DNA from: Rhipidocladum racemiflorum
Taxonomy: Eukaryota; Streptophyta; Magnoliopsida; Poales; Poaceae
Direction of reading: 5' to 3'
DNA length: 64,000 nucleotides
NCBI GenBank assembly: GCA_036346355.1
Contig: CM070591.1
Coordinates: 36,674,392 to 36,738,391, forward strand
In this document: piece after piece, positions 11,400 through 23,889 of the stretch
Numbering within the stretch: the first letter of the stretch is position 1
How the letters are laid out: the number at the start of each line of letters is the position of its first letter
The notes under the pieces: model-generated
Told to the model about the DNA's origin: nothing
The model's input: the letters and a program-made list of their open reading frames with translations, nothing else
Databases searched by the model: none
Made by a program: the position numbers and the translations under genes

Positions 11400-12850
11400 T
11401 GGGGCTCCGGTCTTGGATTAGCGAAGCAGATACTTACTGTTGCATTGGACTAGCAAATTAACACAACCCGTAAGAAATCCGACCGCTAACTCAAAAACCA
11501 TACCTAGATTGAGGCCAATCAGTCGGCATGACACAACGCTGCCAGCGGTCATATGCCAACTAGTTGATTCCAATCCAAGCTTCCCGCATATATGTTTAGT
11601 GAGTTCCCCGGATCAGTAGCCTAGCACCCACATAAACTTTTCATTAAGATGCATCATTTCACATACACGAATGTAATGAATACAATAGTACTGGTTTGAT
11701 TACAACCGAATAAAGCACAAGTTTATAACTCAGGCGATTGGTTGTAACAGCAAAGTAAAAAGAAAATACCACAGCAACGGCAGCGGTGTGCCTTCTCATA
11801 CCCAAAGGCAACCGACTAGGGAAAAAGACCCAGATAACCTGCCTAAAAAATCGTCGGGTCCCGCTTCGTAGAATTCATCGTCGTGCACGTCTTCATTACC
11901 TTCGGCACCGTCTTCTAAGCATGTTATCAATTTAGAGCAAATGATGAGTACATGTATGTACTCGCAAGGCTTTAGTGTATGCAAATATAATAAAATACAT
12001 GCTATGTCAAGAAACAGGTTTCTACACTAGTTTCAGTTGCAAGAAGCAAGATTTATTTGCAATCGAATCATAATTTCGAAACAACTCAGAATTTGTAAGA
12101 GCAATTGTAAAGAAAGTAGTTACAGCATAATTATACATTTTAATCATCAATCAAAATTTATTCAAATCATAATCCAACCAATAATATCACCAAGCCCAAA
12201 CATTTCTTTGTTTTACCGCTTTATCAATCCAATTATATTTCACCCGTTCAGGATCCAACAAACATTTACCATATAGTTAATCATTGATTTGATTCATTAA
12301 CTCATCGATCACTTTTCTGATACAACTATCATTCCAATTTCCATACCGATTTTCAACCCAAAACCATACCATAATCACTTTCTAATTCTGACTCCAAACT
12401 TCCAACCTAACCCTATAGTTAACCCAAAACTTGTTTTACTCAAAACATTTCGAATCCAAAACTGAAAGTCTATGCTTGACATTATTTTCCAAGCTGCTCT
12501 TGATCGTGAGCACGACTAAGCGATTAGATTTATTCTCTGCAGAGATTGTACACTTTACCCACATGACACACTCTAGCAACCATGTCAGTCATGTCACGCG
12601 ATACTCGACGACCCGTTTTGCTAGATTGTGATAAAACCTTTCCATCATAAGAGTTTAATCCTTGCACCAGCACCGGTGATACGCGTTTCTTGCTATGGTA
12701 GGACATACAGCTCATCCACACAGGACTGTGAACACAGAATTCGGCGATGGCCACGAACACACAGTTCGGCCTCTTCACACTGATCCAGACACGAACACAC
12801 AGTTCTACGATGGTTTCCACCCCCATCACGTCTTTACCCATAGCAAGGCA
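11400..12850 (-). mobile_element. Inverted fragment of family LTR-2 (3' part of the LTR)
   Basis: The reverse complement matches the 3' 1.4 kb of the LTR-2 solo LTR at 22610-27392. Shared landmarks are the GACCGGAGCCCC terminus (here at 11400-11415), the acidic exon (about 11900-11830) and the GTGGGTAAAGTG/CTCTGCAGAG module (12535-12565). The match fades towards about 12850, where a plus-oriented LTR-1-like fragment begins, so the 5' part of the LTR is missing. It is diverged from the other copy, so it is old. Confidence 0.75.
11830..11915 (-). pseudogene. LTR-2 acidic exon, old inverted copy
   Basis: The minus-strand frame reads EDGAEGNEDVHDDEF and continues as AGPDDF. It is colinear with EDGVEGNEDIPEGF in the other LTR-2 copy at 26881-26930. 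It sits just after an AG (CTTAG) that could act as an acceptor. The acidic character and the EDG.EGNED core are kept although the surrounding LTR has diverged strongly. The first exon is missing from this fragment, so no complete gene is possible here. Confidence 0.4.
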
Positions 12851-12859
12851 TATGCCGTT

Positions 12860-13097
12860 GTATTGGAATACTCCAACCTTGACGCCCAGTCTGTTGCCTG
12901 TGGCATATTGATGCGTTACTACAAGTCTTATTTGTTTTCCGCTATAGTTTTCTTAATATTTGAGTCTTTGCCCCGCGAGGCTTATTATTATAAGTTGACC
13001 ATAAGGTTAACCAAACAGGTTGTATTAATAGATGAAGTCTTTAATTATTATTCCACTGTGTATGATTGTGATATTTCATCTATGTTGAGACTGTGTG
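12860..13097 (+). mobile_element. LTR-1-like 3' LTR fragment, diverged
   Basis: It matches the last part of LTR-1 upstream of its terminus: TTGCCTGTGG, GAGGC, TTGACCATAAGG, TATGATTGTGATATTTC and GACTGTGTG appear in the same order as at 41105-41308. It is cut at GACTGTGTG by the start of LTR-3. The divergence suggests an old copy or a related family. Confidence 0.65.
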
Positions 13098-15124
13098 TGT
13101 AATATCTCAGAAAGATTAGAGGAAAAAGGGGAGTTTTTCCTGTAGTAGGATGGGTTTTTCATGTTGTGGGCTGGTTGGGCCTTGAGATGAGGGGGTTTAC
13201 ACCCCCAAAATCCCAACCTAACCCACTCTCACTCCTCTCCCCAACCAGAGCTGCCTCCACTCGCCAAATCGAGCTCACTCCTCTCCCCCAACCCGTGCTG
13301 CCTCCCTTGAGCTCCCCTTTTAGCCTGAGGTGCTCTCTTACGCCTCATTCCCTATATGTGCTCCCCTCCATGGCGCCTCCCCTTGCCCAAGCTCCCTCCT
13401 CTCCATGGTGAGCCCCCTCCTAGTTCAGTATTTGAGGGAGTTTTGTTGATTTGGTGTTAAGTTTAGAAGGGATTTGGGGGATTAGGGCTGAATAGGTCAG
13501 TTTTTGTTTTCGAGCAAGAACAGACCCCTCTGTTAGGGCGTTTTGGAGGACTTTAGAGGTGTTTCCTAAGGGTTTGAATGTGGAGAAAGTTGTAGATCTA
13601 TGTCTTGCAGTTCATTAGAGACCAAGCTCACTTGTGTTGATTCAGTCATTTAAAAGTTATGATTATTTCATTGCATGCTGTTTAGTTTATGTTGCTGTTG
13701 GTAGCAGCTGTGGGGATTTGTAGTTTAGAGCTAAATAGAGGTCAAATCAGAATTTCTCAATACCTAGAAAAAGTTGAGAAATTTCCTGTAGATTCGAAAA
13801 ATATCATCATCTGCTTAATTTGGAGTTATACAACATTAGTTATGCTATGTTGAAGTGAGTTTTCTAGAAGTTGAATCTCTGCTGAAAATTCAAAGTTTGG
13901 GCAGTCTGCTGGATTGATGTTCAGGTCGCAATTTGGGGTTTTTTTTATCAGTTCCAGGGAGGTTGGTTGTTGCGAAAGTTGTAGAGCTTTGCCTTAAGTT
14001 TCATTAGAGCTCAAGAACACCAATTTTGGTTTAGCAGTTTAAAAGTTATGATCAGTAGACGTGGGCTGTCCTGAATTAGAATTTCTCTGCTGGAATTTCA
14101 GATTTGGGTAGTTTGTTGATTCGATGTTCAGGTCGTGATTTAGGATCTTTTTGTTCAGTTCCAGAGATGTTGGGTGCTTTGAAAGTTGTAGATATCTACC
14201 TTAAGTTTAATTAGAGTCAAAGAACCCAATTTTTGGTTCATCCATTTAGAAGTTATGGACATTTTAGTGTCTGCTGTCCCGAGTTTCATGCTCCAGGCAG
14301 AAGTTTCTGAAGGGAATATGCCCTAGATCAATCATGGTGATGATTGTAATACGTCTTTATTCATGTAATTATGGTAACTTTGTTTATCGGTTCCCTGAAT
14401 AAATGTTACGACTTTGTTCATTTGGTGCGCCCTAATCGTGAAACACATTGTCAAGTGACATTATTCTAAATGGGTCCCTGATCCATATCATTGCAAGGAG
14501 CGGTGATGATTTGATTAGCACATATATTGGTTGATGGTAATGTTTCTCATACCATAGAAATGGAGATATCGAACCAATAATGTGGACACATGTTGAAGAG
14601 CATGGGTAGTCGGACAAGACCCACTCTAAGACGCTGTGAGCTGTTATCTCTTATAGTGCCATCAGCGTATAGTCTCAAGTGGTACGCCCATATGGTCCTT
14701 AGACCTGAGATTGTCATAGATGCCTAGCATGTAGACTTGTATGCTTTGGTGTCATCAAACGCTACACCATAACAGGGTAGTTATAAAGATGATTACTGGG
14801 TATGCCACGATACATCGTGAAGGGTGTGATGATCAAGATGGGATTTGCCCCTCCTAGATAACGGCAGAGATACCTGTGGGCCCCTTGGATAGGGAAAGCT
14901 CACAGCCATGCTAAGATGACTAAGGAGTTAGTCATGGTTTGTATCCATCATACTGTCGAGTGAAGTGGCCGTGCTATCAACAAGGGTGGCGCACATCTCG
15001 CCTTGAGCTTGACTGGTATCATGTGGCAAAGGGATCGGTATGTGAGTGTATCAAGGTTCAGCCAAAAATTGATTCTGTGCATTCGGGGGTCAATACGTAC
15101 TGCTAGGTGCCCCTGTTGATCATT

Positions 15125-18100
15125 TGTCGGGACCCGAATATGCAAATCCGGACCCTCTGTGTATTTAGTACTAGTCCAGGATCACGCTAGTGCACAAAGT
15201 TTCAACCTCGGTACATATCACATTCATACTCAGCGAAATAATAATAAGTTACTTTAATTAATAATCAAACTGGTTGCTCGACCTTAGGGTCAAGTTACAA
15301 GAGTACGCCTCGTAGGGCGAAAACTTATTAAAAAACCATTGCAGCGGAATAGAATCATCGTAGTGCCACTCAGTTTACCACAGGCAACTGACTGGGCTCG
15401 CTCCCTAAGTAGACGGCTCCTCCTGAAATTCTTTCTCCAAAGCTGGCGTCGCTTCCTCTTCAACGGATGTTGTATTTTGCAAGGGGTGAGTACTTGGTAC
15501 TCAACAAGTCATGCACAGAATGCAAGCTAATATTCTACATGCATGGCTTGTTACGAAGGATAGGCTAACAGGTTCATTTGCAGTAAAGCAGCATGTGTAA
15601 ATACAGTAATAGATTGCAAAGATGTAAAACAATAATAAATAGAGTACTTTCATAATGATTGCACAAGTAAAGCATTTTCCAATCCTAAGTCCAATTCACC
15701 ATTCCGAACCCAAGCATTTTCCAAAGACCAAGTTATTTTCATGAAAGTCTAACCCTTGACTGTAATCCCCGAGTAATGTCCAATGCCGCGAACATGGCTA
15801 TTCGAATAGATTTTTACACTCTGCAGATGTTATGCACTTTACCCACAAGATACAGTCAAACACCAGAAAGGCGAGTGTCCGTAACAAAGTCTTTTGGAAG
15901 CTTCTAGCTCCACAAGTGAACCTCTCCGGTTGTAGCACACTATCCCTTCCCTTAGCAAAGGCGAAGTCTAGGCCAACCAACCATTGGATGGGTACCTAGC
16001 CGCAACCCCGGTACGCTCCCCCATACAACTATACAGAGGTATAGTTGACACCCCGATGTACCACATGCAAGTTATTAGAAACCTACTGAACTAGGTCTAT
16101 CCCATTCCAGACATATGGTTGCATGTTTGACCCAGTTCAAAGGCTTGCAAGGTTAAATCCTTAGGGTGACCAAGGCAAGACTACCAAAGTGTCCACAAGT
16201 ATTCCAAAATCAACAAAAACCAAATCGACCGCCCAGTTGCCACTCTTGGCCCACCAGAAACAATTCTTGCCACTTGCCCCGGTCTAAACCATTTTATCAA
16301 TCCCCCAGTTGATTACCATGCACCACGTGCCATCAATATCATCATCAATAACACATGACACTTTCCAAAATATGTTTCATATCTCATTAAGTCAACATTA
16401 ATAATTGATCGTCCAAAATCATGTCATGACTACGTGGCAGGGCTAAGCATTATACTACAGCGGTCTAATTACCCATGTTGGCAATTTAATAATGTCCAAC
16501 TAAATAATCCACAACTAGGGTGACAAAGGGTTCATGGCACATAATTAAATAATCAAGGTGTCATAGAACAACTAGGCATTTATCTAATTCCTAGAAATAA
16601 TTAAAGCATTTTCTAATTAAACTAGCATGCAATAATTTGAATCAAAATAATTTTCAAAAATAGGATCAACATGATCAAAGCATAGCTTGCCTTCAAAAAG
16701 TATTTTTTCTTGGTCTTGAGCTGGCTCTTGAGTCAAAATTTCACCCTCGAATCCTTCGGGCACTTCAACGTCTACTCGTAACGTGCACAAATAGCAATAA
16801 AATAATCAAATAGTATACATACAAAGTTCAAAAATTCAAATAAAATTCCTAAACAGAAAGATAACAATTTTAAATTTTTTTACAAATTTGAATCACCCAA
16901 ATCGGAGTTAAAACGCAAAAGTTATAAGCATTTGAAGTTTGAATAATTCAAATAAAAGAAAAACCGAATTTCCTTAATTATTTTCCTACTGAAAAATCAG
17001 ATTTATTGCTCTCGGTGACGTCAGCGTCGACGTCACGCGCACAGTGGCTCCAGTGCAGCCACGCAGCTGCCTCCAATTGGCTCGGCTACAGAGGAATCCC
17101 ACCCGTGCGTTTCAAATCCAACGGCTCAGATCCGATCGGATTTCACTGGGTTTGGGGTGATGCGGTATGATCCGATGGCCGACATGTGGCTCAATTGATG
17201 CCTTCGGATCTAACGGCCACAGTACGGATCCACGTGGTCAAATCCTGAGCGTCTATTCTAGATTCAACGGCTGTCAAGAAACTAGATCCTAAGGTCTCAA
17301 TTAGATCTATCTAGGTTGATCTTGCGGTTCGGGAAGGCAACACGTGGGCATACCTCATGTGTTGGATTGAGATCTAATGGTGGACGGAGCTTGAGGGCGT
17401 CGACAATGGCACGGTGGCTCGGGGGCACCGGAGTTGGAGATGACCACCACTGCGACGACGTTCGAGAGCTTCTCCGGCGAAGTGGCTGGTACCCACGGGC
17501 GCGCCTTGCGATGGGGGTTCCGGATCTGACCTCGGGCGCGGCGGAGACGTCCTCCCGGTAGCACAAGAGACCAAATACCGCGGCAGCTCGACCCTCTAAG
17601 TCCGACGAGAAATTGCGGTGGCTAGGGTGCAGCTTGATCAACGAGACATGGGGCTTTACATGCGCACGGCAAAGGGGAAACCCGAACGAGTGACGGCGCA
17701 TTAAGTAAGGCCTCGACGTCCGAGTTCGGTGCGAAAAATGCGGCGGCTACACGGGGCGGCGGCGGAGTCCAATGGCGCTACGGATTGGGTGACGTGGCTG
17801 CATCGTAGCCGTTCATGCGCGATCGATCCAACGGCGGCACGCGCACGCACACGCGGCTCCTTCGCGTCCGTCCGATGAGGATCGGTCGGCGCGGAAGCTA
17901 GGGTTTGGCGGCGGCACGGTTGTGGTGCGGGCTGGGCCGGTGTGGCGAAGCCTAACACTGTTGCCAGCGATTTTCTCTGATTTTTCATTAACAATAATTA
18001 GAGAAAATAGATTAAATCGTTTGGGACACTAAAAATACAAGAAAAATTCCAGAAAAATTCTATAAAATATTTTAGTGCATTTTGAACTCAACTAAAATAT

Positions 18101-18247
18101 TTTCAACAAAAATTTATTTGAAACTTTTAAATATTTAAATAATAAGATAAATGAGTTAATTCAAATAAATCCAAATAAATTGCAGAAAATTCCAAAAATT
18201 CACAAATACACTTTAAATATAAGAAAAGCAAAAATTGGGGTGTTACA
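15125..18247 (-). mobile_element. Solo LTR, family LTR-1, inverted, nested in the Angela-like LTR, 3123 bp
   Basis: It begins TGTCGGGACCC and ends GGGGTGTTACA, the reverse complement of the LTR-1 termini. The flanks TCATT (15120-15124) and TCAGT (18248-18252) agree at 4 of 5 positions, consistent with an aged duplication. This is the most diverged LTR-1 copy: several palindromes have decayed and the TATA box has degenerated (about 17699-17710). Even so, both acidic exons keep their exact lengths. Confidence 0.88.
15415..16771 (-). CDS. LTR-borne acidic ORF, oldest copy (exons 16771-16691 and 15473-15415)
   Basis: On the minus strand, exon 1 (16771-16691, 81 nt) encodes DVEVPEGFEGEILT and onwards, ending in FE before GAAG|GCAAGC. 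Exon 2 (15473-15415, 59 nt) encodes VEEEATPALEKEFQEEPST then stop. Both lengths equal those of the younger copies and there is no internal stop. Amino-acid differences from element B are mostly conservative (Val/Ile, Asp/Glu, Leu/Phe). The acceptor has decayed to CCG. It is probably no longer spliced; its main value is as evidence of past constraint. Confidence 0.4.
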
Positions 18248-20411
18248 TCAGTGAATTGGAAAAGGGTTTCCAGATTCACGTTTGACTTGCACTAAACCTA
18301 ACGGGTCACACACTTAATGAGTTGGAACTGTTTAATGGGTTTGTGCGTGGATGAGATCCGCGTAGGAGGTGGAACCCTAGCGGGCTTCGGCCCACTAGCG
18401 TGTCTATAAAAGGCGAGGCCAGGAACAATGCGCGATGATTAGAACCCTCACCACGTTCAGCTGCCGCACACCCTTCCTGCTCCCCAAAAACCGTAGCCGT
18501 GTGGTGAGGTGCTAGCACACCCCGCACGGAGTTCCTGCTCGGTACGTGTGGATACCGGTAGATGCGCTGCCGCACGCGGACATGCTATTCGGTTGGATCT
18601 CCGACGACTTCTGGTGATCAAACCACTCGGTGCAGATTGGGAACCACTCGGCGCAGATCGGGAACCACTCGGCGCTGATCGGGACGTGAACGACTACTTC
18701 CTCTACCCGTATGTATCTACTTCCGCTGCATCAGCTCGTCAAGGGTAACGACTCATGATCCTCTACTTGCATGTGATCTTGGGTGTTCACAGTAGAAAAA
18801 TTTTCGATTGTTGCTAGTGTAGCCTACCCGTACTCCATCAGTTTCGGTGTTGTGCTGTTTGGGGCTATTTAGAGGCCAAATTAAATTATTTTATTAACTA
18901 AAGAAAGTTAGATAATTTTTTGTAGTTTTCATAAATATCCTTGTTCACTGAATTTTAAGTTATGTGCAATTAGTTATGCTAGTTTGAAGTTGGTTGTCCG
19001 GTTTGGCAGCAGGCTAGTATTTAAGGCTAGTCTTGGGAAGGCTAGTTGAATTATTTGAGAAGGAAGAGAACTAGGAGTTTGTGGGTAGTTGCATCATCAT
19101 TTTGGTAGATGTTTGTACTACTATTACCTGCATTTGAGATGGATGAATATGCTTATTGAAGGAAGTGGGATCTCGGGAGTGGCCTCAACCTCATGCCACT
19201 CTATTTCTCGGGGGTATTGAGGCAAGTATATCGTTTGGATAAATCGGGTTGAGATAAGTTCGGTTTAAATGATTGAGTTGCTTTCTAATTGGTTGCACCT
19301 ACGAGAAATATTGATTCTATCATATTATGATTATGATGTTTATATAGATATGCTTGCTTTCTAGTTGTTTGCACATATAGAAATATTACGCTGTCCTATT
19401 ATGATCGTGATGTTTATATAATATTTGAATGCCTGTTGCGGATAGATATTTGATATTATGGTTGCATGGCAAATGATCATTTTGAAATGTTATGTTGCAT
19501 TATTTGCATTCATGACATGAAAAGTTTTACAAGCCAGGTCGGTGAGAAAGTCATGTGAGGTTATATGACTAATTCGCAGTGCTCTGGAGAAGACCTACCT
19601 CGTAGTCCCATCCACAGGTATGGATGGGAGCGAGTCCTTAAGAGTAGGCCCCTCCACAGGGATGAAGGGAATGAAAAGGTGCGACATCGACGGGTGTGCA
19701 CTCAAGCTATGCTGCTATAAACTATGAAAGGTGCGTTTGAACATGAAAACATACTGCATTGCATTGCATTGCTAATGTTAAACGATGATTATTGAGATGA
19801 TAGTGATGAATAGGTTTGGGATAGAGTCATGGACTCATCCAAAGTTGGTGATGAATAGCTTTGGGATAGAGTCGTGGACTCATCCGAAGTTGTCTTGGGA
19901 GGTAAAGGTAATTATTGAGTATGTTATTGAGGTATTAACATAATCAAAAGTAAGCGGTGAGGTGAATATGGTAATTGGGGTGGTATTACTGTTTTATGTG
20001 CTTGCTGAATTCAATTAAGAAAAATTGCTAAGTTATGGTCTTTCAATATGTCAAATAGTGATGATATTGATTTATGATATACTTGCTGAGTCTTGTACTC
20101 ACGCTTGTCTGTTTAATGTTTTAGGCACCTTGAGACCGACATGCATGGATTCCCCATTTGATAAGTAGCCTTTGATCTTGTTTAGATCACTTATCAAAGT
20201 AGACAGTGGCCAGTGTGGATAACTTTGAGTAGAAACTTTTTTTCTAAGAACTATTCATGTTGGAGGTTTCCGGTTTGTCATGTTAAGTTGTTGTTATGCA
20301 TGAGACTAATCGTTTGTGGTTGTTATTGATTATGTTTTCAACCCTCGTTTATAACTTGTGGTTAATGGTCATTGTTTACAGTTAAACTTTATGCTTGTTG
20401 TTAATTGTTGT

Positions 20412-22200
20412 TGTAGGATCGATATATACTAATATAGCAATCAGAGGGGAGTGAATGATTGCGCAGAAGCTAAAACCAAATTTTTGATCTACTAAAAATT
20501 CACCGCAAATTGAAGTCAAATAATTGCTTCGGTTCTCAGCAAAAACAGATTGAAAGACGTTCGGTAAAATGAAAATTTCTGAAGATCCAACCGTCGGATT
20601 GATCTGAAATTTGAACACAAGAAACTAGATTCCAATATGAATCTAACAGAGAAAGAATCAGCTCGATCGGACTTACGGATCAAAAGTTAAGAACCTTGCA
20701 AGCTTGCTGTGACAGAGTATGACGAGAATAAATCTAACATCAATTTCGTGATTAAACAAAATCTTCAAAAGACTAACCAACAAAACTTTGAGGAACTCTA
20801 AATTAAAGCCATAGGAAGGTTTTTGGATGGATCAAATCAAGACATAACTCAAAGAATCAACGTGGACAAAGAACCAATCTAGAACCATAAAAGATGAGCA
20901 AACGAACACTCAAAACAGAGAATACTGTAGCAACACATGCATTGTAGCTTCGAGATTACTGTAGCACGCAGAGGATCTGGAAGGAATTGATCTTTATTTC
21001 TTTTTGTCTAAAATACTCCCATCAAAAGAGTACAACCCTAAAGTCTAGCTCTAGCTAGCATGCCCTGGCTTTGCGCTCTTCCACCTACATAAAGAGAGGA
21101 CACCTCCCCCCTATTTATAATAGGCAAATCTAACGAGGTCGTATACAACTCAACTTGGTATACAACTCAGCCTTTGCCCAACATGGCCGAAACAAACTCT
21201 GCACGCGTATGGCTCACCTGTCATACTCACGTGACTAACCAGCCTCCACGTGCACCGTTCTCTAATCCAAACATCCCGCATGACATCCTTGACCACCAAG
21301 ACCTCGATTCCTCCAGAACCTAGTCCTGAACCCTCAGTTCCTCCATGAACCTAGTTCTGGTCTCGTCATCGACCACGTTCACCCTCGAGCAACACCTGCA
21401 CATGAGCAAACCACAAAATAATTCCGGGCACAAGTTCTCGACTTGACTCAACATTAGTCCATGTAACTACTCACATGAGCATTGCATACGATCAAAACAC
21501 GCATTATGAAATCCATACAAATTTCATAATCACAGATCCAAACCAAAAACAATTTGGTTCAGACACAAAAAGTTAACCCTAGAAAATCACATTCACGCTG
21601 GACCGAAACTTTGGTCCGACGTCACTCACGACGGACCGAACAATTGGTTCGGCGTACACGTTGAAGTCTCAGTTACATGTCAGTTTGGTCCGGCGCAAAA
21701 ACATTCAAAACCATGTTCACGGCGGACCAAAAATATTAGTCCGACGCACACATGAAATCAACTCTTGAAAGTGCCATTCACGACGGACCTAGAATATTGG
21801 TCCAGTGTACATTCAAAACTTTCTATTATTGTAAAACTCAGTCCGGCGCATATACGAAATCAAACCTCAAAACACTGAAAGACCAAATAATTTGGTTCGG
21901 CGTACATGTAAAACTCAATCCGACGCATATACGAAATCAAACCTCAAAATGCCGTTCACGACGGATCAGAAAATTTGGTCCGGCGTACATGTAAAACTCA
22001 CTATTTCTCAAGAAACTTGGTCCGGCGCAAATGCCTCAAAATCATATTCACGGTGGACCGAAATATTTGGTCTGGCGCACTCAGAAAAACGTCTGTCACT
22101 TTTAAACTTAGTCAAGCACATTCACAAGCACAAGCACACTTTGCAAATGCAATTTTAGCAAGTTCAATTCTAAGCCAATTTTTCAGCACATGATTTTACA
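20412..22200 (-). mobile_element. Solo LTR of the element-C copia family, inverted, 1789 bp
   Basis: It is the reverse complement of the LTRs of element C, from TGTAGGATCG to the end ATGATTTTACA. The flanks GTTGT (20407-20411) and GTTCT (22201-22205) match at 4 of 5 positions. It is clearly diverged from both LTRs of element C. It retains the hairpin units (ACGACGGAC...GTCCGGCG type) at about 21600-22080 and two CACGTG boxes (21228-21233, 21247-21252). No internal region is attached. Confidence 0.85.
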
Positions 22201-22609
22201 GTTCTCGACGATCGGGATCGCCTCACCGCAGAAATGTAGAGGGGTTGATGTAGATGCAAAACCCGAGAATGTCTTTGCTCACGGAGGATGATTGTCGGTT
22301 TAAAAAAGAAAGAGACACCAAGAGTTATACTGGTTTGAGCCCCCTGATAGGGTAATGGCTCTACTCCAGTCTTCCCCAGAGGCGAAGGAATTTACTATCT
22401 TTCAGTACAAGGGAGGCTCTCGAGGCTTGAGCTCAAGTGCCTATGTGTGTAGTTCTGTGTCTATGCCTCAGGGAGGCTTTTAACCTTTCCTTCCCATTAC
22501 TCATAATGGCTGGGAGGAATCCCCGAGGAAGTGGCTTTGTGAGCACTAAAGTCGAATCGTAACTGTTTCGTGATCCTCACCCACTTCTGCCGTGACTCCT
22601 CTAATTAAG
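22201..22609 (+). mobile_element. LTR-like remnant of a gypsy-type element, left part
   Basis: It contains TATACTGGTTTGAGCCCCCTGA and the GGTAATGGCTCTACTCCAGTC-type stretch that I associate with LTRs of non-autonomous grass gypsy elements. It continues at 27398 after removal of the LTR-2 solo LTR. It appears to belong with the Transposase_28-like ORF at 28123. Confidence 0.5.
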
Positions 22610-23889
22610 TGTAACACCCTGAATTTGTAATTAAGATTAATTAGGCCTAATTAAGCTAATTGAGTGTTAAATTGTGATCTAATTTGATTTTTGGATCTTA
22701 ATCTAGAGTTATTTGTTTTCGGAACATTTTTGTCTTTTCGTTCGTTCGTTCTCCCCGATCGGAGCCCTTGGTTTCGATTTCAGGTGAAACTTCGAATCGT
22801 GTAGAATAGAACCCAGCCGTAAGATTCTGAACCTTCAATAGGATTCCCCGAACCCATCCCAAGTATCCCCGAGTCAAAACCCTCAATTTCCAAAGCAATG
22901 CCGCAAAGCTCAGGGTTTTCAGCCCTTGGAGCGGCAGTACCGCTGGCAGTAGCCCGGTACTGCCGACCGGGCGGTAGTACCGGCCCCCTGGGCGGTACTG
23001 CCAGCCGAGGGCTACAGGCGTGGGGGCACGCCCCTGTTTCTGCACATCGTCGCCCCTCACCCTCTCCTGTAGCCATGCCGGCTTGCCTCTCCTCCAAAAG
23101 CCATGGGAGAGCCTCTCCTATTCTCCCCTCTCCTCATTCACTTCCTCACTCTCCCCCTCTTTCTCTCCCCCCTCATTCCCTTCTCCTCCTCCCAAGCTCA
23201 CCCCAGCCGCCCCTTGTCCTGGCCGATTGGAGCTCGTGTGGAGTAAGGGGAAGCAAGAGCAAGCCCCTATGAAGCTCAATCTCTAGGTTTGGATCAAAAC
23301 CCTAGCTCCTCCTCATTTCTTCCTATTAGTCCCTTTTGATTTGGCCCAATAAACCCTAGTGGTAGATTATCGCTTAACTAAGTTGCTAGACCTAGGTTAA
23401 GCTCGTAGGAATTAGTTAGTGCGATCGATTCATTCCGGAAACCCTGATCTACTCCTCGTTGGATTTATTTGCTCTAGAAAGTCGTTTCCCGAGATTTTCG
23501 GAGATCTTCCTTTGAAACCCTAGCTTTGAAAAGTCAAGAAAACGACCCGCAAATATGTCCAACACCAGTGAAGTTCGATTCTCGCAGAAGAATCGAGTTT
23601 GAACTCGATTCGGGCCCAGAATCGAATTCAGGATTATTTAGGGCTTTCAAGTTTTAGAAGTTCAGTCATCATGCCTCCAGGTTTGTAGTCGATCTTTCAG
23701 GCGTATAGGACCTTATTGCGCTAGCGGAATCAATACGCGAGTTGCAAATCCGCGGTCCCAGCAGATTTGCAAAAAGGATCATTTTGGGCATTCGGGGCAA
23801 ATTCTCGTTCTGAAGTTCCAAAATCCTCAAAACCATCGCGTATGGGTCCCTAGTGCTGTAGAGGTTCCATTTCCGCGACGAAAATCTGA

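Larger units (their letters stand above)
14308..18840 (+). mobile_element. Solo LTR, Angela-like copia, interrupted by an LTR-1 copy
   Basis: It starts TGAAGGGAATATGCCCTAGA, the recognisable head of Angela/WIS-type copia LTRs of grasses, and ends TACTCCATCA. A perfect 5-bp duplication GTTTC flanks it (14303-14307 and 18841-18845). Removing the nested LTR-1 copy (15125-18247) and one 5-bp repeat leaves about 1405 bp. A TATA-like CTATAAAAGG lies at about 18403. There is no internal region, so it is a solo LTR. Confidence 0.85.
13098..20411 (+). mobile_element. LTR family LTR-3 (probable gypsy LTR), interrupted, 3' end unresolved
   Basis: It begins TGTAATATCTCAG, a form close to the TGTAACACCC start of LTR-1 and LTR-2. 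It runs to 14307, is interrupted by the Angela-like solo LTR (14308-18840), and resumes at 18841-20411, where an inverted copia LTR abuts it. It has internal imperfect tandem repeats (AAAGTTGTAGA blocks near 13588, 13978 and 14184, with linked TTAAAAGTTATG). Like the other two families it carries a GAGT...GTACTCAC motif followed by a likely acceptor (TTTTAG, about 20090-20125). A CA ending followed by GTGTG at 20211-20217 would match the five bases before 13098 and give a true LTR end, but GTGTG is low complexity and the sequence does not resume as LTR-1 there. No coding capacity seen. Confidence 0.6.

Noticed and set aside
20211..20217. GTGTG as the right target-site duplication of LTR-3
   Set aside because: It matches the bases before 13098, but it is low complexity and the sequence does not resume as the interrupted LTR-1-like fragment; kept only as a possibility.
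22698..23272. Several 100-125-codon ORFs in LTR-2
   Set aside because: They overlap on both strands within repeat motifs and show no domain or conservation.
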